From positions 1-20,946 of the forward strand of contig DATCGG010000190.1 in NCBI GenBank assembly GCA_036509075.1: a stretch of DNA of 20,946 nucleotides, read 5' to 3'. Positions within the stretch are counted from its first letter, which is position 1. Every line of letters begins with the position of its first letter. Below, piece by piece: positions 15,217 to 20,946 of the stretch. This stretch comes from JAJKIV01 sp036509075 (GTDB taxonomy: Bacteria; Gemmatimonadota; Gemmatimonadetes; Gemmatimonadales; Gemmatimonadaceae). A model generated the notes under the pieces. That model had not been told where the DNA came from and ran no database searches. It saw nothing but the letters and a program-made list of their open reading frames with translations. The position numbers and the translations under genes were made by a program.

Positions 15217-17520
15217 TCAGTTCCGCGGAGAAGTGCCGGACATAACGCTCTGGCTGGTGACAAACGCCACATGCATGGTCGTCGTTCCGCTCACGCCCCC
15301 GCCCGACGCCGTGATGGTCACGAAGCCCTCAGCCGTCGCGGTCAGCACGCCATTGGCGTCGACCGTGGCGACGTTCGGATTCGACGTGGTCCAGGTCACG
15401 GGCACGTTCGCGAGCGTCGCGCCGTTTGCGTCGAGTACGACGGCCGTAAGCTGTACGCTCGTTCCCGGTGCCGTAAACGAAGTTGGGGAGTCGATCCGCA
15501 GACTGGCTGCGGTCACGACGACCCGGAGCGTCTTCGTAACGCCGTCGATGGACACGGTGACATCGGCGTTGCCCGGATACAGGCCCGTGACCAGACCGGT
15601 CCCCGAGACGCTCGCGCGCGATGGCGTCGCGTTCGCAACGCTCCAGCTAATCTTGCGGTCGGCGAGGTCGCCGGCGTCACTGCCATCGGCTGCCTTGGGA
15701 ACCGCCACGAGCTGCAGGGATCTGGCAGCAACCACGCTCGCGGGGTCAGGGCTCATGACGATCGTCGCCACGCGGTTGATCACGCGCACCGTCGCGGTGG
15801 CGCGGCTCGTACCCGCCGTCGCGGTCACCTGTGTGGACCCGACCGCGACCGCCGTGAGCACGCCGTTCGCGTCGATGGTGGCTACGCCAGGATTGGACGA
15901 GCTCCACGCGACCGGCACGTTCGGCAGCACCGCGCCGTTCGCATCAACCGCTGTCGCGGTGAGCGACGCGTTCGCGCCCACGTACACGACCGATGGGGAC
16001 ACGATGCTGAGACCAGCGGCCGTTACCAGGACCCGGAGCGTCTTCGTGACGCCGTCGATGGATACCGTGACGTCGGCATTGCCGGGATAGACACCCGTCA
16101 CCAGGCCCGTCGCGGAAACGGTAGCGCGGGTTGTCCCGGCCGTGTTCGCGACGCTCCAGCTGATGGCGCGGTCCGCGAGGTCTCCGGCATCGCTTCCATC
16201 GGCTGCTTTCGGAACCGCCACCAGCTGGAGAGTTCTCGCTACGACGACGCTAGCGGGGTCGGGGCTCATGACAATGCTGGACACGCGGCGAATCACCCGG
16301 ACGGTCGCCGTGGCGCTACTCGCACCCGCCGTCGCGGTCACCTGTGTGGCCCCAGCGGCGACCGCCGTGAGCACGCCATTCGCGTCGATGGTGGCAACAC
16401 TCGGATTGGCGGTACTCCATTGCACCGGTACGTTGGCGAGCGGCGCGTTCTTCGCGTCGACGACCGTCGCGGTGAGCGATGCCTTCGTGCCCGCGTAAAC
16501 GACGGCCGGAGCCTGAATCCTGAGGCCGGCTGCCGTCACGACCACCCGAAGCGTCTTCGTGACGCCATCCACCGACACCGTGACATCGGCGTTGCCGGGA
16601 TAAACGCCTGTGACCGTACCGCTCGTCGATACGTTGGCCGTGCGCTTCGGTCCATCCGGGTTCACGACGCTCCACGCGACATCACGATCTCCGATGTCTC
16701 CAGCGTCTGTCCCGTCCGCAGCCTTCGCGCTCAGCACGAGAGTCAGCGAATTCGCTGCGATCAAAGGCGGCGCGGGATTGGGGCTCAAGGCGACGCTGGC
16801 GACGCGGCGAATGACCTTCACGGTCGCGGTTGCGCTCCGTGTACCGGCCGTCGCGGTGACCTTTGCGGATCCGACGGCGACCGCCGTGACCGAGCCGGTC
16901 GTCGCGTCGATCGTCAGGATGTTCGGGCTGTCCGACGACCACTTGATCTTTCGCGTCGTCATGGCCCTGCCCTGCGCGTCGAGCGCTTTCGCGATCAGCG
17001 TCCGGACGTCGCCGACCCGAAAGACCGGCACCGCGTCGAACGCCACTGACGTCACCGGCGCGAAGACGATCTCGGTCAGCGTCGTCGAGGATCCAGGCGG
17101 CAATGGCGGCGTGGGCGGCGTTGTCTGCTCGTCGATCGGTGTACCGTCTTCATCCAGCAGGGTGAGCGTGATCCCGACAGCGCATTGCGTCGACGATCCG
17201 CCTAACTGCTGCGGGTCGGCAAGGCAATCGGCGATCCGCACCACGACCGCCACCGTCTTCGGCACACCCGGCGTGACGTCGACGCTGGTCGGTGAGCTCG
17301 GGAGCGTGACGTCCGTTTCGTTCTTGCGGCGGTAGAAGGCGCGAATGCGGACGGTCTGTCCGGCCTGCGCGTTGTTGATGGTGGCGTTGAGGCCCAGTCG
17401 GACCGTCGGCCCGGTTGCGGTATCGTTAGGCTCGACCGGTCGATCGTCGAGGCACGCGGTGGCCAGCACGGCTGCGAACGTGGCGACCTGCGCGACGAGG
17501 CGTCGGCGGAGGGCGATCAT
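15217..17520 (-). CDS. Multi-domain BIG2/Ig-like lipoprotein
   Basis: A 767-residue protein. The signal MIALRRRLVAQVATFAAVLA ends with TAC (Cys23), a probable lipoprotein site. A non-repetitive domain (to about 160) precedes seven Ig-like bacterial (BIG2-type) domains, recognised by repeats of NPxVATIDANGVLTAVA, TQVTATAG and PGNADVTVSIDGVTKTLRV. Such domains extend surface proteins and adhesins. No enzymatic or toxin domain is visible at the C-terminus. The ORF is open to 17664, but the ATG at 17520 overlaps the PAAR stop as ATGA, so translation is coupled to the T6SS spike-tip protein. The link to PAAR could mean surface anchoring, a stalk, or simple co-transcription. Confidence 0.87.
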   Translation of the reverse strand: MIALRRRLVAQVATFAAVLATACLDDRPVEPNDTATGPTVRLGLNATINNAQAGQTVRIRAFYRRKNETDVTLPSSPTSVDVTPGVPKTVAVVVRIADCLADPQQLGGSSTQCAVGITLTLLDEDGTPIDEQTTPPTPPLPPGSSTTLTEIVFAPVTSVAFDAVPVFRVGDVRTLIAKALDAQGRAMTTRKIKWSSDSPNILTIDATTGSVTAVAVGSAKVTATAGTRSATATVKVIRRVASVALSPNPAPPLIAANSLTLVLSAKAADGTDAGDIGDRDVAWSVVNPDGPKRTANVSTSGTVTGVYPGNADVTVSVDGVTKTLRVVVTAAGLRIQAPAVVYAGTKASLTATVVDAKNAPLANVPVQWSTANPSVATIDANGVLTAVAAGATQVTATAGASSATATVRVIRRVSSIVMSPDPASVVVARTLQLVAVPKAADGSDAGDLADRAISWSVANTAGTTRATVSATGLVTGVYPGNADVTVSIDGVTKTLRVLVTAAGLSIVSPSVVYVGANASLTATAVDANGAVLPNVPVAWSSSNPGVATIDANGVLTAVAVGSTQVTATAGTSRATATVRVINRVATIVMSPDPASVVAARSLQLVAVPKAADGSDAGDLADRKISWSVANATPSRASVSGTGLVTGLYPGNADVTVSIDGVTKTLRVVVTAASLRIDSPTSFTAPGTSVQLTAVVLDANGATLANVPVTWTTSNPNVATVDANGVLTATAEGFVTITASGGGVSGTTTMHVAFVTSQSVMSGTSPRN
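15520..17040 (-). repeat. About 510-bp tandem repeats encoding paired Ig domains
   Basis: Three diverged units recur with matching anchors at 15541, 16051 and 16564 (GCCGTCGATGG or close variant), giving periods of 510 and 513 bp, or 170-171 residues. Each unit codes for two different Ig-like domains in alternation. All units stay in frame. Confidence 0.85.
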
Positions 17521-17819
17521 GGTCCCACCATCACGGTTGGGGCGCCGGCGACGATCACGCCGCCGTGCGCCGTGGGGTCTGTCATCCGCGCGAGCGGCAT
17601 TCCGCTGACGAGCACCGTTGGTGAGCCCATGATGATCGAATCCGGCGGACCGACGCACACGCACATGCTACCAATGGCAGCAGCGGGAAGCGTCGCAATC
17701 AACACAGTGGGCGCGCCGGGTGAGACGACAGGTCCGCCGACGTGCGGAATCGGTGGCAAGCCTGGCGTGACCATCGGGCAAACGTGCATGTCGGTGATGC
17801 GAGCTGCGGGCATGGGCAT
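17517..17819 (-). CDS. PAAR-domain T6SS spike-tip protein
   Basis: A 100-residue protein opening with a literal PAAR (residues 4-7) and three short beta repeats built around GAPTVLI (35-41), GSPTVLVSG (65-73) and GAPTVMVG (92-99), matching the PAAR/DUF4150-like fold that caps the VgrG spike. Possible metal ligands are His12, Cys14, His26 and His85. It is a bare PAAR with no effector extension. The ATG is preceded by GAGAG, nine bases after the upstream gene. Its TGA overlaps the Ig-lipoprotein ATG. Confidence 0.92.
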   Translation of the reverse strand: MPMPAARITDMHVCPMVTPGLPPIPHVGGPVVSPGAPTVLIATLPAAAIGSMCVCVGPPDSIIMGSPTVLVSGMPLARMTDPTAHGGVIVAGAPTVMVGP

Positions 17820-17828
17820 GGTGAGCTC

Positions 17829-18542
17829 TCAACGCCCTGCGCGTTGGGTGACTGGTGCACCGCCAGCGGGCGGCGTCGTTGAAGCTGCGTGTCGCTCCTG
17901 CTGCACCTGGAAGTGGTCCCGGGAGAGCGCGATGGCTTTGTCCCATCCGCCTAACTGCTTCACCACCTCGAGGCCCTGCGCGATGTACGCGCCCGCCAGC
18001 GCTTCAAAATGCTGTGGATGCACGGCCGCCGCGAGGCCAACGGCATTCCCGCTAAGCATGCGATCAATGCCTGCCGGTGGCGGGACCGGGGTGACGTCCG
18101 CGGGTGCGATGCTTCCGGTGGTAAAGAACACCGCGCCAGCGGCGCAACCGGCGGCGGTTTCCAGGCCTGCCGCCTGGCCGGCAGCCCATGCCGCGCGGCG
18201 CCGATCGTCGTCGGGGTTGGCGATCCACTGCTCGACGGCGCTCAGCGCCGCAGCAAGAGCTGCTGGCGGCTCACCGCCCTCCGCCGCGAGCTGCGTGGCG
18301 TGGCGCGCAGAGACCCACGCCCACCACACGCCCTCGCGCGGAGGCAACGCAGCCGCGATGACGCGAAATGCCTCTGGCGTCTTGCCGTCGGCGACGAGCG
18401 CCTGAACCAACGCGCCGCCATCGGCCGCCGCAGCCGCGAGCGGCGCGATGTCGTCGGCCAGGTGTGCGCGCTCCACGAGCCAGGCCACCGAGGGGTCGGT
18501 CGCGGCGGAAGGCCGAGCAGGGCTGGGCGAGGGTTGGGTCAT
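17829..18542 (-). CDS. T6SS-associated protein of unknown function (DUF6931-like)
   Basis: A 237-residue Ala-rich helical protein between VgrG and PAAR. The segment ALPPREGVWWAWVSARHA near residues 65-82 recalls the family I know as DUF6931, found beside VgrG and PAAR genes; this is from memory. No signal peptide is present, so it acts in the cytoplasm, possibly loading the spike or cargo (inference). The ATG at 18542 has AGGAAGG overlapping the VgrG stop codon. The frame is open further upstream to 19238, but that part is a shadow of VgrG. Confidence 0.7.
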   Translation of the reverse strand: MTQPSPSPARPSAATDPSVAWLVERAHLADDIAPLAAAAADGGALVQALVADGKTPEAFRVIAAALPPREGVWWAWVSARHATQLAAEGGEPPAALAAALSAVEQWIANPDDDRRRAAWAAGQAAGLETAAGCAAGAVFFTTGSIAPADVTPVPPPAGIDRMLSGNAVGLAAAVHPQHFEALAGAYIAQGLEVVKQLGGWDKAIALSRDHFQVQQERHAASTTPPAGGAPVTQRAGR

Positions 18543-18553
18543 GGGCCGCCTTC

Positions 18554-20650
18554 CTAGTTGATCATCGTGATGCCGCCCTTGACCATCACCATCGCGTCGC
18601 CGTTCACCTGCGTCATCGCGCCCTGCACCTGCGTCATGGCCGTCCCCTGGATCTTGGTCATGATGCCCTTCACCTCGGCCTGCGCGGTCGCCTCGGCCTT
18701 CACCATCATCCCCTTGATCTCGACGCCGGTCTGCGAGATCACGACGGAGCTCGCACCGACCTTGAGCGAGATCTCCTGCATCGCTTCGATGGCGATCTTG
18801 CCGAGGTCGGCCTTGATGGTGATGTTGCCCATCGAGACCTTCGTCGTGAGGTTCCCCATCTGGACCTTGAGCTCGTCGTTCCCCTGGTTCAGGGTGACCG
18901 TACGATTGCCCTGGTCCACCGTGATGGTCTGATCGTCCATCACCTTCACGGTCTGCTTGCCTTTCGAGACCTCGATCGTCTGATCGCCCTCCGAGACCGT
19001 GACCGTCTGCTTCCCCTTCTTGATCGTGTGCTCGTCGTCGCCCTCGGTGACCGTCCGCGTATCGTTGTTCTTGACCGTCGTCGTGCGGTCGTGCTGGACA
19101 TCGCGGGTCTCGTCGTTCTTCACCAGCACCTTGAGGTCCTTCTCGGCCTGCGCGTAGACGTGCTCCTCGCCTTTCTTGTCCTCGAACCGGAGCTCGTTGA
19201 AGTTGTCGCTGCCGCCGCCTAACGTGCGCGACTTCCACCCCGTCTGCGTCTTGTTGCCGGGGAGCTCGTAGGGAAACTTGTGGGCGCTGTTGTAGACACG
19301 CCCCGTGACGATCGGCCGGTTGGGATCACCCTCGAGAAACTCGACGAGCACTTCCTGACCAACGCGCGGGATCTGGACGAACCCCCACCCGGTCCCGGAC
19401 CACAGGCTGGCGACGTGCACGCGGTGCTTCGACTTGCCGTCCTTTCCATCGCCACGATCCCACGGAAACTGCAGGAGCACGCGCCCGTCGGCGTCGACAT
19501 CGATCTCACCCGTCCCACCGCTGCCGACGATCTTGGCCGTCTGCGTTCCACGCACCGACGGGCGCGGGGTGACGCGCACCGGGCGATGGCGTACCGTCGA
19601 CGGAATGCATCCGAACTCGTTCTCGTACGTCGCCGTTAGCCCGGAGCCGCCCAGCACATCGCCGGCCTCCAGGTGGTGCTTCACGTGGAGGAGATGCATC
19701 TCGGTGCCGCCGCTCCCGGCGGTCCCACCCGTGATCTCGACCCGCGTCCCGGCCTGAAAGCCGGCGCACGTGCTGGCGCCCTGAAACGTGTCGTGAGGCG
19801 TCTCGTGCATCTCGATGCGCAGCTTGGCCTCGCCGGCGGAATCGTTAGGCCCGAGATCGCCGAGGAAATCGTACATCTCTCCACGCGCGCCGGGTGTTCC
19901 GCTCGACACCTTCCCCTTGCTGTCGGCGCGGAGGAGATCGTGGTCGATGAGCGACACCGCCGCGGAGTTGACGGCGTAGTCGCGCGCCAGCCGGAACACC
20001 ACGTCCGTCTGCGGCTGTCCGGCAGCCAGCGCTGGCTGCACTTTGGCGGACTTGGTCTCGCACTCGGGGATGGAGCTGCCCCGCGCGTCGGAGATGACGA
20101 GCGTGTGCTTGTCGTCGGTGTGCTCGAACATGTAGTACAGCCCCGCGTCTTCCAGCATCCGGCTCACGAACGCGAGATCGCTCTCATGGTACTGAACGAC
20201 ATAGGGCAGCGTCGGCGGCGCGCTCGTGACGCGCCGCTTGACATCCGTCACGCCCGCCGCCTTGCACACCTTTTCGACGATGTCCAGCGCCGACACGTTC
20301 TCGAACGTTCGGCAGTCGCTCGACAACGACATGAACCAGAGTGCCGGTACGATCTCCACCCGATACTGCGAGAGATCATCGCTCTGATTGCGTCCGACTG
20401 ACGAGAACCGCCGCACCAGCCCGTGAATCGGGCGCGACTGGTCCTCGGTCGTCGGGACGTGCAGCGTCATCGCCTTTCCGAGCAGAGTTCCGGGCGACAC
20501 CGACGCGTTCGTCGACACGAAGTCCACGACGAACAGGAACGGTTGTGACACTTCTTCTTCGCCGGTCAGCGAGACCGCGACCAAGGCGTCACCGAGCGGT
20601 GTCGTGACCCTTAGTGGTCGCTTGGCCTGCGAGATGGAAAGGCTGGTCAT
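18554..20650 (-). CDS. vgrG: T6SS tip protein VgrG (TssI)
   Basis: A 698-residue spike protein. The gp27-like part has QYHESDLAFVSRMLEDAGLYYMF-type sequence (153-175). The gp5 OB-fold contains GEIDVDADGRVLLQFPWD (381-398), GWGFVQIPRVGQEVLVEF (421-438) and GDPNRPIVTGRVYN (441-454). From about 505 to the end is a long beta-prism of short Thr/Val/Lys-rich strands such as TVSEGDQTIEVSKGKQTVKV. The protein ends at KGGITMIN without a toxin domain, so cargo must bind separately. GAGG lies nine bases before the ATG and the gene starts 19 bases after the ClpV-like gene. Confidence 0.95.
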   Translation of the reverse strand: MTSLSISQAKRPLRVTTPLGDALVAVSLTGEEEVSQPFLFVVDFVSTNASVSPGTLLGKAMTLHVPTTEDQSRPIHGLVRRFSSVGRNQSDDLSQYRVEIVPALWFMSLSSDCRTFENVSALDIVEKVCKAAGVTDVKRRVTSAPPTLPYVVQYHESDLAFVSRMLEDAGLYYMFEHTDDKHTLVISDARGSSIPECETKSAKVQPALAAGQPQTDVVFRLARDYAVNSAAVSLIDHDLLRADSKGKVSSGTPGARGEMYDFLGDLGPNDSAGEAKLRIEMHETPHDTFQGASTCAGFQAGTRVEITGGTAGSGGTEMHLLHVKHHLEAGDVLGGSGLTATYENEFGCIPSTVRHRPVRVTPRPSVRGTQTAKIVGSGGTGEIDVDADGRVLLQFPWDRGDGKDGKSKHRVHVASLWSGTGWGFVQIPRVGQEVLVEFLEGDPNRPIVTGRVYNSAHKFPYELPGNKTQTGWKSRTLGGGSDNFNELRFEDKKGEEHVYAQAEKDLKVLVKNDETRDVQHDRTTTVKNNDTRTVTEGDDEHTIKKGKQTVTVSEGDQTIEVSKGKQTVKVMDDQTITVDQGNRTVTLNQGNDELKVQMGNLTTKVSMGNITIKADLGKIAIEAMQEISLKVGASSVVISQTGVEIKGMMVKAEATAQAEVKGIMTKIQGTAMTQVQGAMTQVNGDAMVMVKGGITMIN

Positions 20651-20669
20651 CCGCTACATCCTCGCGCGT

Positions 20670-20946
20670 TCAGGTCGCTGCCGTGGCGGTCTCCGCACCG
20701 GCGCGCTCACCGAGGGTGAACTTGGCGTCGCGAACGGTCGGCGTGACTTCGTACGCGAGCTCGCCGTTCTCGTCGACCGTCACGCGTACCGCGCCGGGGC
20801 GCGTCCCGCCGGCGATCGCCTCGAGCAGCAGCCGAGACACCTCGGGGAGCATGGTGTTCGTGAGAATGTTGTCGACGTTGCGGGCGCCGCTTTCGACTTC
20901 GGTGCACCGCTCCGCCACGGCGTTGATCACATCTTCGCCGTACTCG
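20670..20946 (-). CDS. clpV: ClpV/TssH AAA+ ATPase, C-terminal end (partial)
   Basis: The reading frame enters from the right edge of the window and ends with TGA at 20670. The visible 92 or so residues contain AVAERCTEVESGARNVDNIL and TMLPEVSRLLLEAIA, matching the C-terminal small domain of ClpV, the ATPase that recycles the contracted T6SS sheath. A poorly conserved tail ends in ATAAT. ClpB is the close alternative, but adjacency to VgrG and the tail favour ClpV. The true start lies outside the window. Confidence 0.85.
   Translation of the reverse strand, partial: EYGEDVINAVAERCTEVESGARNVDNILTNTMLPEVSRLLLEAIAGGTRPGAVRVTVDENGELAYEVTPTVRDAKFTLGERAGAETATAAT

Larger units (their letters stand above)
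123..19850. repeat. Dispersed octamer CGTTAGGC/GCCTAACG (15 exact copies)
   Basis: Exact copies start at 558, 1095, 5741, 7852, 10418, 10841, 15205, 17424 and 19843 (CGTTAGGC on plus) and at 123, 2586, 3801, 6856, 13612 and 19217 (GCCTAACG on plus). Copies with one change are at 4389, 12121, 12896, 17200, 17949 and 19633. Within genes it is read as Leu-Gly (TTA GGC), Pro-Asn (CCT AAC) or Val-Arg (GTT AGG), so no single protein motif explains it. Confidence 0.9.

Noticed and set aside
15271..17049. A 592-residue plus-strand ORF
   Set aside because: It is antisense to the Ig-repeat lipoprotein. Its sequence is Arg/His/Gly-rich without any domain, as expected for a GC-rich shadow frame.
18543..19238. 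Upstream extension of the 17829-18542 frame
   Set aside because: This part overlaps VgrG and has the Gly/Arg/Asp-rich composition of a shadow frame. The ATG at 18542 has a strong ribosome binding site.

Overview
The window looks like a GC-rich soil-type bacterium, most likely Gemmatimonadota. This is an inference from very high GC codon use, a large BIG2-type Ig-repeat lipoprotein, secreted beta-propeller and GH130 proteins, and CsgG-like lipoproteins. No rRNA or tRNA is present to confirm it. Coding density is high: every gene except one (an MscS channel) is on the minus strand, and no gap reaches 300 bases.

Region A (1-5042, minus strand). A 16-bp tandem repeat runs off the left edge of the window. 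Next to it lies a tightly packed gene set read from right to left: secreted YVTN beta-propeller, exported Rieske 2Fe-2S protein, small CMD-like protein, AhpD/CMD-family peroxidase, type II NADH dehydrogenase, secreted GH130 enzyme. The peroxidase is the main discovery. It appears as two ORFs separated by one in-frame TGA. Reading the TGA as selenocysteine restores the family active site as CxxUxxxH, and a bacterial-type SECIS hairpin with a GGUC loop lies directly after the TGA. It is very probably an AhpD-like selenoprotein in a redox operon.

Region B (5043-10424). A divergent intergenic region contains a perfect 14-bp palindrome. It is followed by a plus-strand MscS-family channel, then a convergent minus-strand pair: a GT4 glycosyltransferase and a glycogen-debranching-type (amylo-alpha-1,6-glucosidase) enzyme.

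Region C (10425-20946, minus strand). The right part is the end of a type VI secretion locus: the ClpV/TssH C-terminus (cut by the window edge), VgrG, a small T6SS-associated protein and PAAR. The same gene string continues without a break, with gaps of a few bases or ATGA overlaps, into a seven-domain Ig-like lipoprotein, a CsgG-like lipoprotein, an outer-membrane beta-barrel and a second CsgG-like exported protein. After a 68-base gap comes a membrane Ser/Thr kinase with an N-terminal zinc ribbon. This looks like an envelope/surface module co-expressed with the T6SS tip.

Across the window the octamer CGTTAGGC (or GCCTAACG) occurs 15 times by hand count, against about one expected at roughly 65% GC. 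It occurs in both orientations, inside and between genes, and carries most of the TTA leucine codons seen. It behaves like a genome-wide iterated signal such as a DNA uptake or chromosome-organisation motif.
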